Shown: one piece after another, positions 46,391 to 52,055 of the stretch | Layout: the number at the start of each line of letters is the position of its first letter | Position numbering within the stretch: the stretch's first letter is position 1 | DNA from: a virus | Strand: one strand, 5' to 3' | Virus record (IMG/VR): IMGVR_UViG_3300047557_002442 | Span: 37,220-101,219 of that record | DNA length: 64,000 bases | Notes under the pieces: generated by a model | What the model was told of the DNA's origin: nothing | The model's database searches: none | What the model saw: the letters and a program-made list of their open reading frames with translations, nothing else | Position numbers and translations under genes: made by a program

Positions 46391-46807
46391 CTATTCCACT
46401 TCTATCCAGGTGTAATCACCCAGCCATTTTACTTGACAGATATAATCATAATGTTTAGGTGCACCACAACTCCAGTCTGTTGGACCATGTCGCGTTAGTA
46501 GTGTACCACCACGCTTCATATCTCTGGCTAGCCAGTATGTTTCTCCATTATGAATCTGGAAGTCATACTTAGCAGCATGTACCCAATCCGTTACTTCTAA
46601 CCTTCGTTTGATACTCTCGGCCTGTTTCTGTAGTACCTTAACAAGGTCCATGATACGGTCATACTCTTGTTGAGCGTGCATACGAGCAACATTCAACATC
46701 ACATCCTTTTGCTGAGTAACTGGAACCAACTCGAACTTTGGTGCTCCTATATCCATTGGATATGTGAGACTGTGATGCCGCATTGGATCTTGATCAGTTA
46801 TTTTCAT
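46391..46807 (-). CDS. DUF2452-like conserved protein
   Basis: 138 aa. TYPMDIGAPKFELVPV at the N-terminus and the C-terminal DWSCGAPKHYDYICQVKWLGDYTWIEV match DUF2452, found in T4-like phages and marine bacteria, function unknown. In between, a helical VKVLQKQAESIKRRLE segment. Lies inside the tRNA array. Confidence 0.75.
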   Translation of the reverse strand: MKITDQDPMRHHSLTYPMDIGAPKFELVPVTQQKDVMLNVARMHAQQEYDRIMDLVKVLQKQAESIKRRLEVTDWVHAAKYDFQIHNGETYWLARDMKRGGTLLTRHGPTDWSCGAPKHYDYICQVKWLGDYTWIEVE

Positions 46808-46845
46808 ATCATAATATTCATTGACAACTTGGATGTTTTATTTAT

Positions 46846-46920
46846 TGGTAGGAGCACAGAGACTCGAACTCTGAAAGTCTGGTTAAAAGCCAGATATGAT
46901 AGCCATTTCATCATACTCCC
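46846..46920 (-). tRNA. tRNA-Lys (TTT)
   Basis: Acceptor GGGAGTA/TGCTCCT, A73, CCA, anticodon TTT in CTTTTAA loop. Confidence 0.88.
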
Positions 46921-46922
46921 AT

Positions 46923-46999
46923 TGGTGCGGATGGTCAGATTCGAACCGACACTTTACGGATTTTAAGTCCGTTGACTCTACCTATTGGCCTACATCCGC
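46923..46999 (-). tRNA. tRNA-Leu (TAA), short variable loop
   Basis: Perfect 7-bp acceptor GCGGATG/CATCCGC, A73, CCA, anticodon loop CTTAAAA. The variable loop is only about five bases, whereas bacterial tRNA-Leu has a long arm. Confidence 0.8.
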
Positions 47000-47061
47000 A
47001 GCTGGAACTTCATAGAGATACAGGCTCTCAGTTCCGATTGCTTTCCTGTATTGCATTATAT

Positions 47062-47138
47062 TGGTGCCCAAGGAGGGATTCGAACCCACACTGTACAGTG
47101 TTTGAAACTGTCGCCTCTACCTATTGCGCTACTTGGGC
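47062..47138 (-). tRNA. tRNA-Leu (CAA), short variable loop
   Basis: Acceptor GCCCAAG/CTTGGGC, A73, CCA; anticodon stem ACAGT/ACTGT around TTCAAAC. Class I variable loop; one mismatch in the T-stem. Confidence 0.78.
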
Positions 47139-47189
47139 ATTGTCTTACCTGTAAGTCATATTACGAATTATGACTTAGATATAAGTGAC

Positions 47190-47264
47190 TGGTGGTAATG
47201 AGTGGACTTGAACCACTAACATTCTCCGTATGAAGGAGGTGGACTACCATTGTCCTACATTACC
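47190..47264 (-). tRNA. tRNA-Met or tRNA-Ile2 (CAT)
   Basis: Acceptor GGTAATG/CATTACC, A73, CCA, anticodon loop TTCATAC. Confidence 0.85.
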
Positions 47265-47271
47265 TAAATTC

Positions 47272-47346
47272 TGGGGTCACCGAGGAGGTTCGAACTCCCA
47301 CTGTAAGAGCCACAATCTTACGTGCTGCCATTACACTACGGTCACC
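47272..47346 (-). tRNA. tRNA-His (GTG)
   Basis: Anticodon loop TTGTGGC, C73 with the extra 5' G (G-1) that is the histidine identity element, CCA encoded. One G-G mismatch in the acceptor stem. Confidence 0.85.
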
Positions 47347-47449
47347 ATTGTTGCTGTTCTCCCCCACTCTCGGATTGCAGCATATATGAGCTTAACGTAC
47401 TCATATTCCCTAGAACGTCTACAGGCATAGGCGCCTACCCTGTAAATTC
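47347..47449 (-). other. 103-bp spacer with palindromic hairpin
   Basis: No gene. The minus strand carries TACAGG-g-TAGGCGCCTA-tg-CCTGTA, a near-perfect hairpin, close to the start of tRNA-Trp. Possibly an RNA-processing element. Confidence 0.4.
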
Positions 47450-47523
47450 TGGCTCCGGTGGAGGGAATCGAACCCCCACTAACGGTTTTGGAGACCGCTG
47501 CGCTACCATTACGCCACACCGAA
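47450..47523 (-). tRNA. tRNA-Trp (CCA)
   Basis: Anticodon loop CTCCAAA, G73 as expected for Trp, CCA encoded, acceptor TTCGGTG/CACCGGA. Confidence 0.88.
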
Positions 47524-47531
47524 GTAAAACT

Positions 47532-47609
47532 TGGAGCATAGAGTGGGATTTGAACCCACGGGGTTACAGTTTTGCAGACTGTTGCTTTGGACCACTCAGC
47601 CATCTATGC
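47532..47609 (-). tRNA. tRNA-Cys (GCA)
   Basis: Anticodon loop CTGCAAA; T73 (U73) is the Cys identity base; acceptor GCATAGA/TCTATGC. Its first bases contain the TAG stop of the preceding protein gene. Confidence 0.88.
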
Positions 47610-48011
47610 TTCGATTGGGAACAACTCCGTAAACTTAGCTGTCATAATTTCAACTAACTTAGGGTCTCTATAAGCATAGTCATCTTCGATCTCTAAGTTG
47701 ATTACTTGTTTGTAACTAAAGTCTGTAATCACATTTGCCAATTCATTCTGCATAGCATTGATTTCGAGTTGCTGGAATGAATCCATACAAAGTATAACAT
47801 CAGCCCAAACAACCAATGCATGTGTTACAGGAACAATGGCATATTCCAAACTGGTCCCTGCACATCTGGTATTAAAATTCCAAGGTGGGCTGCTAAGTAT
47901 ATGAGCAGCGGTAGGAGAGCGCAAACAACCAGCGCTACACACAGTAAGTACTCGGCGATGTCTTCCTTGATACGCATTTTGCACAACTCCTAATTGATTT
48001 CTTTTAATCAT
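47604..48011 (-). CDS. Low-molecular-weight tyrosine-phosphatase-like protein
   Basis: 135 aa from ATG 48011 (GGAG 6 bases upstream). VLTVCSAGCLRSPTAAHIL holds the Cx5R phosphatase loop; the C-terminal EIEDDYAYRDPKLVEIM provides the general-acid Asp region. Likely a phosphatase for arsenate or tyrosine-phosphate type substrates, or a regulator. The stop codon lies inside tRNA-Cys; an early promoter is upstream. Confidence 0.75.
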   Translation of the reverse strand: MIKRNQLGVVQNAYQGRHRRVLTVCSAGCLRSPTAAHILSSPPWNFNTRCAGTSLEYAIVPVTHALVVWADVILCMDSFQQLEINAMQNELANVITDFSYKQVINLEIEDDYAYRDPKLVEIMTAKFTELFPIEA

Positions 48012-48030
48012 CATTTACTCCAAGAAATAC

Positions 48031-48059
48031 ATTATCATGTATCGCATTTATTAAGTCAA
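48031..48059 (-). promoter_or_regulatory. Early promoter within the tRNA array
   Basis: -35 TTGACT, 17 bp, -10 GATAAT; starts right after tRNA-Phe, drives the phosphatase gene and downstream tRNAs. Confidence 0.75.
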
Positions 48060-48060
48060 C

Positions 48061-48136
48061 TGGTAGGACCCCACAGAATCGAACTGTGTCCTCATGCTCT
48101 TCAGGCACGCGCGCAGACCACGTACGCCAGAGTCCT
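48061..48136 (-). tRNA. tRNA-Phe (GAA)
   Basis: Anticodon loop CTGAAGA, A73, CCA, acceptor AGGACTC/GGGTCCT. Confidence 0.88.
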
Positions 48137-48143
48137 ATAAATC

Positions 48144-48220
48144 TGGTCCTCGGAGGTGGAATCGAACCACCACTCTATCGATTATCAGTCGATTGTTTTG
48201 AACCATTAAACTACCCGAGG
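48144..48220 (-). tRNA. tRNA-Ile (GAT)
   Basis: Anticodon stem ATCGA/TCGAT around CTGATAA, A73, CCA, acceptor CCTCGGG/TCCGAGG. Confidence 0.88.
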
Positions 48221-48222
48221 TT

Positions 48223-48297
48223 TGGCGCGGCTGGTAGGATTCGAACCTACATAAGAGGGCTTAGAAGACCCTTGCACATCCCTTGTACCACAACCGC
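48223..48297 (-). tRNA. tRNA-Arg (TCT)
   Basis: Anticodon loop CTTCTAA, G73, CCA, acceptor GCGGTTG/CAGCCGC. Confidence 0.88.
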
Positions 48298-48302
48298 AAA
48301 AC

Positions 48303-48378
48303 TGGCACCCTTGGAAGGAATCGAACCTCCATCATGACGTTCGTAGCGTCGTATTCTAATCCGTTGAACTACAAGGGT
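48303..48378 (-). tRNA. tRNA-Arg (ACG)
   Basis: Anticodon loop CTACGAA, G73, CCA, acceptor ACCCTTG/CAAGGGT. Wobble A34 needs inosine editing by host TadA. Confidence 0.88.
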
Positions 48379-48379
48379 A

Positions 48380-48889
48380 TTACTCTTCCACAATCTCGTC
48401 GTCAGCCATCAAGATTGGACATAATTTTTCTACACTGTCAAACATATGTCTGAGTCTATTTTTATCATATCCATACGAGTCTAATTTGTTTAATACTTTT
48501 TCATTAAAGTCTGGAGCAGCTTCTCTATGATGACGGTGATGTCTATAGAATGAATGCATTCTAAACAATCCATATGCATGCTTTGTTGATAAAGCCATAA
48601 TTGCACATGCACTATCACAATGATCTAAACTATACCAATAAACGTTTCCATGTTTATTAACTGCATCCATTGCTTCAAACAAATCAGCACTTGTGCCACC
48701 AGCACTTGAAACATAGAAACTTATAGTCTTGTTAGGATTACTCTTAACTATTTGAATAATCTCATCATACTCTTCTTTGTCTAGCTTACCGACTATTCTA
48801 TATTCACTGTCAGCTACCTTCTGTACTACAGGAATAGTAGCAGTACAAGCAGTTAATAATAAAAGTATGAATATAAGTTTCACATGCAT
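48380..48889 (-). CDS. Lipoprotein with ClpP/SppA-like serine-protease fold
   Basis: 169 aa. Signal and lipobox LLTAC (Cys15). FYVSSAGGTSADLFEAMDAVNKH resembles the glycine-rich ClpP oxyanion region and HCDSACAIMAL the nucleophile-Ser turn; the following SFYRHHRHHRE may supply the His. ClpP-fold periplasmic lipoproteins are rare. Role unknown; could process envelope proteins. Confidence 0.6.
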   Translation of the reverse strand: MHVKLIFILLLLTACTATIPVVQKVADSEYRIVGKLDKEEYDEIIQIVKSNPNKTISFYVSSAGGTSADLFEAMDAVNKHGNVYWYSLDHCDSACAIMALSTKHAYGLFRMHSFYRHHRHHREAAPDFNEKVLNKLDSYGYDKNRLRHMFDSVEKLCPILMADDEIVEE

Positions 48890-48895
48890 CCTAAT

Positions 48896-48971
48896 TGGCG
48901 ACCCGTAAGGGAATCGAACCCTTATGTCCCACTAGACAGGCGGGCATAATAATCCACTATATGAACGGGCC
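48896..48971 (-). tRNA. tRNA-Asp (GTC)
   Basis: Anticodon loop CTGTCTA, G73 (Asp identity), CCA, acceptor GGCCCGT/ACGGGTC. Confidence 0.88.
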
Positions 48972-48976
48972 AAAAC

Positions 48977-49050
48977 TGGTTGCGGGCGTCCGAATTGCAC
49001 GGCGTCTCGAGCTTATGAGGCTCGCGAGCTACTGTTGCTCCACCCCCGCA
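48977..49050 (-). tRNA. Initiator-like tRNA (CAT) with degenerate elbow
   Basis: TGCGGGGGTGGAGCA at the 5' end, TAGCTCG and CTCATAA are as in bacterial fMet tRNA; A73, CCA. But the D-loop lacks the GG pair, the T-loop reads TGCAATT instead of TTCAAAT, and the T-stem has mismatches. May be defective or specialised. Confidence 0.65.
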
Positions 49051-49056
49051 GTAATC

Positions 49057-49132
49057 TGGTGCCCCCTGTCGGATTTGAACTGACAACCTATCGCTTACAA
49101 GGCGATTGCACTACCAATTGTGCTAAAGAGGC
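49057..49132 (-). tRNA. tRNA-Thr (TGT)
   Basis: Anticodon stem ATCGC/GCGAT around CTTGTAA, A73, CCA. Confidence 0.88.
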
Positions 49133-49133
49133 A

Positions 49134-49209
49134 TGGTACTCAGTGTAGGAATCGAACCTACATAATCTATCTTGTAAGGATAGTCTCTAACCACTCGAGT
49201 CAACTGAGT
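49134..49209 (-). tRNA. tRNA-Val (TAC)
   Basis: Anticodon stem CTATC/GATAG around CTTACAA, A73, CCA, acceptor ACTCAGT/ACTGAGT. Confidence 0.88.
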
Positions 49210-49425
49210 ATAGGTGTTAAGCTACTCGCACTACCGAGCCCTTAACTGAGGTGTTTACCCTGTCTCAACTGTGGCCCTTATGGATGGTACAGTCTCAACC
49301 CACGAATCTTTCAAGGCTCCCTACAACGGGACTTCGAGGTGGCCGCTAAGCCGTATCGTGTGCACCCTGCTCTTATGGTTTGGCAATTACCCACTTTCTT
49401 CAAGTAAAAGTGTAAACTAGTGTTC
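49210..49425 (-). ncRNA. Candidate structured non-coding RNA in the tRNA array
   Basis: 216 bp with no gene. Minus-strand hairpins include GTTAAG..CTCG..CGAG..CTTAAC near the 3' end, CCC..GGG, and CACTTT..AAAGTG near the 5' end. Shares CAGGGTGCA with the spacer at 45.6-45.8 kb. Unknown function. Confidence 0.35.
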
Positions 49426-49499
49426 TGGAGCGGATAACGAGGTTCGAACTCGTGATTCAACCTTGGCAAGGTCGTGTATTACCACTATACTATATCCGC
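49426..49499 (-). tRNA. tRNA-Gly (GCC)
   Basis: Anticodon loop TTGCCAA, T73, CCA, acceptor GCGGATA/TTATCCGC-type pairing. Confidence 0.88.
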
Positions 49500-49500
49500 A

Positions 49501-49567
49501 TGGTGGGGTGTCTTAACAGTGTACTTCCGACACCCCGAACACGTAATGTACACACGTGCCTGCAGCT
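49501..49567 (-). other. Spacer with tRNA-like CCA-ended hairpin
   Basis: On the minus strand GGGGTGTC pairs with GACACCCC around a 16-base loop and is followed by ACCA, just like an acceptor stem with encoded CCA but without the rest of a tRNA. Perhaps a tRNA remnant or minihelix. Confidence 0.4.
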
Positions 49568-49639
49568 TGGTGGACCGTGAGGGAGTCGAACCCTCCAGGA
49601 GTTGCGTGCAAGGCATCTCTGTACCCCGGTACACAGCCC
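49568..49639 (-). tRNA. tRNA-Ala (TGC)
   Basis: Anticodon loop CTTGCAC, A73, CCA, acceptor GGGCTGT/ACGGTCC. One mismatch in the anticodon stem. Confidence 0.85.
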
Positions 49640-49713
49640 ATAATACATCTAGGCACTGATGAGTCAGTTGTTTAAAACTAGCGCTCAATGGAATCCCGCT
49701 TCGTTCCTAAAAC

Positions 49714-49789
49714 TGGTCTCGCATGAAGGACTCGAACCTTCGAACTCTCCGCCCCAAACGGAGTGGTATAGCCGCTAACCGAATGCGAG
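49714..49789 (-). tRNA. tRNA-Pro (TGG)
   Basis: Anticodon stem CTCCG/CGGAG around TTTGGGG, A73, CCA, acceptor CTCGCAT/ATGCGAG. Confidence 0.88.
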
Positions 49790-49796
49790 ATAAAAC

Positions 49797-49873
49797 TGGC
49801 TGCCTAGGGAGGGCTCGAACCTCCGACATCCTGATTAACAGTCAGGCGCAACTACCAACTGTGCTACTAGACA
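49797..49873 (-). tRNA. tRNA-Asn (GTT)
   Basis: Anticodon stem CCTGA/TCAGG around CTGTTAA, G73 (Asn identity), CCA. Confidence 0.88.
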
Positions 49874-49882
49874 ATAATTCTT

Positions 49883-49929
49883 GGGATCATGTTGGCCAAG
49901 GCCTTTTTCGTGCTTGGCGCCGCGATCCC
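49883..49929 (-). other. Stable stem-loop in GC-rich spacer
   Basis: GGGATC/GATCCC outer stem with CCAAG/CTTGG inner stem on the minus strand, in a spacer of 116 bp that is GC-richer than its surroundings. No gene. Confidence 0.4.
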
Positions 49930-49989
49930 TCCGGCCTCCTCCCCACAACTTCAATTGTTGCCGCTCAAAGTTGCCCGAGGATATTTGTT

Positions 49990-50067
49990 TGGTGGGCTCT
50001 CTCGGACTCGAACCGAGACGCAACTCGTTCTAAGCGAGCTAGGTATGCCAATTCCCGTCAAAAGCCC
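49990..50067 (-). tRNA. tRNA-Leu (TAG), short variable loop
   Basis: Acceptor GGGCTTT/AGAGCCC, A73, CCA, anticodon loop CTTAGAA, T-arm CTCGG/CCGAG. Variable loop of about five bases instead of a long arm. Confidence 0.8.
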
Positions 50068-50069
50068 TT

Positions 50070-50161
50070 TGGCGGAGAATATTGGATTTGAACCAATGAT
50101 ACGATTTTACTCATATTCCTTCTTAGCAGGAAGGTGTCTTAAACCACTCGACCAATTCTCC
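50070..50161 (-). tRNA. tRNA-Ser (GCT)
   Basis: Class II tRNA with a long variable arm, anticodon stem CCTTC/GAAGG around CTGCTAA, G73, CCA. Its 5' half is also the 3' end of a protein gene. Confidence 0.88.
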
Positions 50162-50518
50162 GTATTCTGTTTCAGGGTCAATAATAAGAACTGTTCTAGG
50201 TACTATATTTTTATTAATATACACAACCTTATTATCATCTGCCAAGTAGAATGCCCACCCATCAATTAACGTACGATCAACAGGGACAACCTTACCATTT
50301 ACAACAGACTTTGATGCTAATTCGTATCTATTTGACACCCTATTTTTTATTCGCTCTCTATATTTTACTTGCAATCTATATGTCTGTCCACATTCATCAA
50401 CTGCAATTAAATCAATAGGGGAATGATCATCAAATGCAGGAAACACATAGAATCCCTTTTCTTGAAGATCATCAATAACTTTAATTAACCCTTTAACACC
50501 TTTTTGATTTACATTCAT
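50123..50518 (-). CDS. PD-(D/E)XK endonuclease-like protein overlapping tRNA-Ser
   Basis: 131 aa. GFYVFPAFDDHSPIDLIAVDECGQTYRLQVKYR is a clear PD-(D/E)XK core (P-x-D, then Q-V-K) of the PDDEXK_5/I-Ssp6803I kind. An N-terminal helix (KGLIKVIDDLQEKG) completes the domain. The last 13 codons and the TAA lie inside tRNA-Ser. It may be a homing-type nuclease associated with the tRNA array or a junction resolvase. Confidence 0.72.
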   Translation of the reverse strand: MNVNQKGVKGLIKVIDDLQEKGFYVFPAFDDHSPIDLIAVDECGQTYRLQVKYRERIKNRVSNRYELASKSVVNGKVVPVDRTLIDGWAFYLADDNKVVYINKNIVPRTVLIIDPETEYGELVEWFKTPSC

Positions 50519-50550
50519 AATTATATCCTAAATAATTATTTATGTAAGCC

Positions 50551-50571
50551 CAGAGGTTGAGTCAACCTCTG
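50551..50571. promoter_or_regulatory. Perfect palindrome upstream of the nuclease gene
   Basis: 10-bp arms CAGAGGTTGA/TCAACCTCTG around one base. On the minus strand it contains a TTGACT that could be a -35 box, so it may be an operator; a clean -10 is not evident. Confidence 0.5.
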
Positions 50572-50650
50572 TTACAAATAAAATTGGGCGGTTTTCTACG
50601 CTCTCCTAACCTCGAATACATTAAGTCGTAGCTTTCTCCCAAAATAAAAC

Positions 50651-50741
50651 TGGCGGAAGGATGGCGGAATCGAACCCCTGGCTATCCCTAGCTCGCTCTG
50701 CTTTCAAAACAGACGCAACATCCCCGGTTGCATAACCTTCC
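50651..50741 (-). tRNA. tRNA-Ser (TGA)
   Basis: Class II with variable arm GCGAGCTAGGGATAGC, anticodon stem TCTGT/GCAGA around TTTGAAA, G73, CCA. Confidence 0.85.
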
Positions 50742-50748
50742 GTAAAAC

Positions 50749-50823
50749 TGGCAGAGGTACTAGGACTCGAACCTAGACGAACAGCTTCAAAGACTGTTGT
50801 GCTAACCATTACACTATACCCCA
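50749..50823 (-). tRNA. tRNA-Gln (TTG)
   Basis: 5' TGGGGTA as in bacterial tRNA-Gln, anticodon loop CTTTGAA, G73, CCA; weak first pair typical of Gln. Confidence 0.88.
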
Positions 50824-50830
50824 ACAAAAC

Positions 50831-50913
50831 TGGTGGGTGTTGAGGGAATCGAACCCCCTTGCCGAAGCAACTGTTTTACAGACAGCCGTCAATTCCAGTA
50901 TGACCTAACACCC
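50831..50913 (-). tRNA. tRNA-Tyr (GTA)
   Basis: Anticodon loop CTGTAAA, class II variable arm TTGCTTCGGCAA as in bacterial Tyr, A73, CCA. Confidence 0.88.
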
Positions 50914-51062
50914 AATAACCATATAGAAACACACTCTGACTCATCCATTTGGCGTCGACTCCTTTTGAATGCGTTGGATTAATAACCCTCCAACCAGGAC
51001 CCTTTCGGTCTTCATTACTCATAGCTCGCGATCTAATTTCATGAATTGAATGTGCTTTTATA

Positions 51063-51138
51063 TGGTACACGGTACGGGAATCGAACCCGTCCTACTGACG
51101 TGAAAGGCCAGTGTTCTAAACCGATAAACTAACCGTGT
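51063..51138 (-). tRNA. tRNA-Glu (TTC)
   Basis: Anticodon loop CTTTCAC, A73, CCA, acceptor ACACGGT/ACCGTGT. First tRNA of the array in transcription order. Confidence 0.88.
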
Positions 51139-51163
51139 GTAAAAACATCCAAATTGTTAAAGA

Positions 51164-51192
51164 ACTATACAACTAATTAAATATTATGTCAA
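51164..51192 (-). promoter_or_regulatory. Promoter of the tRNA array
   Basis: -35 TTGACA, 17 bp, -10 TATAGT; the best -35 match of the series. Transcription proceeds into tRNA-Glu. Confidence 0.75.
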
Positions 51193-51210
51193 CAACTTTT
51201 TCAATACCGC

Positions 51211-51247
51211 AAAAACAAAAACCCCGAGATTTTTTAGGTCTCGGGGT
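51211..51247 (-). terminator. Intrinsic terminator
   Basis: Perfect 9-bp stem ACCCCGAGA/TCTCGGGGT, 9-base loop, then TTTTGTTTTT on the minus strand. Ends the small transcript from 51.4 kb before the tRNA promoter. Confidence 0.85.
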
Positions 51248-51276
51248 CTGTGTATACTTTTATTGTACTATTAGGT

Positions 51277-51399
51277 TCACATACCCGAGTCCTTGAAATG
51301 ATTATAATCCCATGAGGCTACAATCGTAGCAAAGCCGCGCTCTGTTCTCACGGAACTGAGTGCTATCTGCGTCGGTTGTTTTAACATGGGTTGTAACAT
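51277..51399 (-). CDS. 40-aa protein in its own small transcription unit
   Basis: MLQPMLKQPTQIALSSVRTE, then GFATIVASWDYNHFKDSGM. It is the only gene between a strong promoter (51432-51460) and a strong terminator (51211-51247). GAGAAAAGAA precedes the ATG. The monocistronic unit suggests either a regulatory peptide or a stable RNA with a coding part. No homologue recognised. Confidence 0.5.
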   Translation of the reverse strand: MLQPMLKQPTQIALSSVRTERGFATIVASWDYNHFKDSGM

Positions 51400-51431
51400 T
51401 TCTTTTCTCTCGTAAATTTCAATATGTGACT

Positions 51432-51460
51432 ATTGTATCTTTTATTTATAATAAAGTCAA
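51432..51460 (-). promoter_or_regulatory. Early promoter of the 40-aa unit
   Basis: -35 TTGACT, 17 bp, -10 TACAAT on the minus strand. It sits back-to-back with the late promoter of the curli operon. Confidence 0.65.
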
Positions 51461-51509
51461 CAGAGGAACACAAATAATATGAAAATAATTTCAAATGAAG
51501 ACTTTATAT

Positions 51510-51517
51510 TATAAATA
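51510..51517 (+). promoter_or_regulatory. T4-type late promoter of the curli/cyclase operon
   Basis: Perfect TATAAATA on the plus strand, 18 bases before the GTG of the first gene. It marks the operon as late-expressed. Confidence 0.65.
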
Positions 51518-51534
51518 TAACAGGAGGAATAGCT

Positions 51535-51810
51535 GTGGATTTTTTTAAACTTGTAGCAGAAGTAGGTTTTCCAATTGCCGCAGCTGTTGCTGCTGGTTAC
51601 TTTGTCTTCTTAACTTTAAAGTTCATTCTTGCAGGAGTTACATCTTCTGTCAAAGGAATGAGTGGTATCATCACAGCTCTTGATAAAAGAGTAGCAACCA
51701 TGAACCATGATGTTGTACGCATTGATACAAAAGTTAGTCATGCTTTAGGTATCCCACCTGATTTAGATAGAATCGCACGTGCCGAGCAATCTGACGCTCG
51801 TCGTGACTAA
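51535..51810 (+). CDS. Small membrane protein, first gene of the curli operon
   Basis: 91 aa from GTG 51535 (AGGAGGAATAGCT upstream). EVGFPIAAAVAAGYFVFLTLKFI is a single TM helix; the rest is a charged coiled coil ending DLDRIARAEQSDARRD. A paralogue lies at 52046 (same GFPI-AA-GYFVF motif). Perhaps an inner-membrane adaptor of the exporter or a holin-like protein. Confidence 0.6.
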   Translation: MDFFKLVAEVGFPIAAAVAAGYFVFLTLKFILAGVTSSVKGMSGIITALDKRVATMNHDVVRIDTKVSHALGIPPDLDRIARAEQSDARRD

Positions 51811-51923
51811 ATCAACTACCTATCACTTTGATTTCATTATATTTTTGATGTAATGAATGACTCTTAAATTATTACGTTTCTGATTTTATTATATTTTTAT
51901 TAACTTAATATTAAGGACATAAT

Positions 51924-52055
51924 ATGTTCAAAGAACGTAATCTCATGTTCCAAAAGGAACGTGATCGTATGATATGGACTGATCTGGATTTGGCGATTGG
52001 TTGTGTCGTAGCTTATTTCATTGGTATGATTATAGGATTTCTATTATGGATATAG
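51924..52055 (+). CDS. 43-aa membrane protein
   Basis: MFKERNLMFQKERDRMIWTD, then a C-terminal TM helix (LAIGCVVAYFIGMIIGFLL). AAGGA lies 7 bases before the ATG. Its TAG overlaps the start of the next gene (ATGGATATAG). Confidence 0.55.
   Translation: MFKERNLMFQKERDRMIWTDLDLAIGCVVAYFIGMIIGFLLWI

Noticed and set aside
47331-47603. Minus-strand frame across tRNA-His, tRNA-Trp and tRNA-Cys
   Set aside because: It overlies three tRNA genes and a hairpin spacer; it is open by chance.
49723-50091. Plus-strand frame across four tRNA genes
   Set aside because: It overlies the tRNA array on the antisense strand without promoter or ribosome-binding site.
50876-51070. Minus-strand frame running through tRNA-Tyr
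   Set aside because: It covers the tRNA and spacer and has no ribosome-binding site. The stretch could be a gene relic but is not supported.
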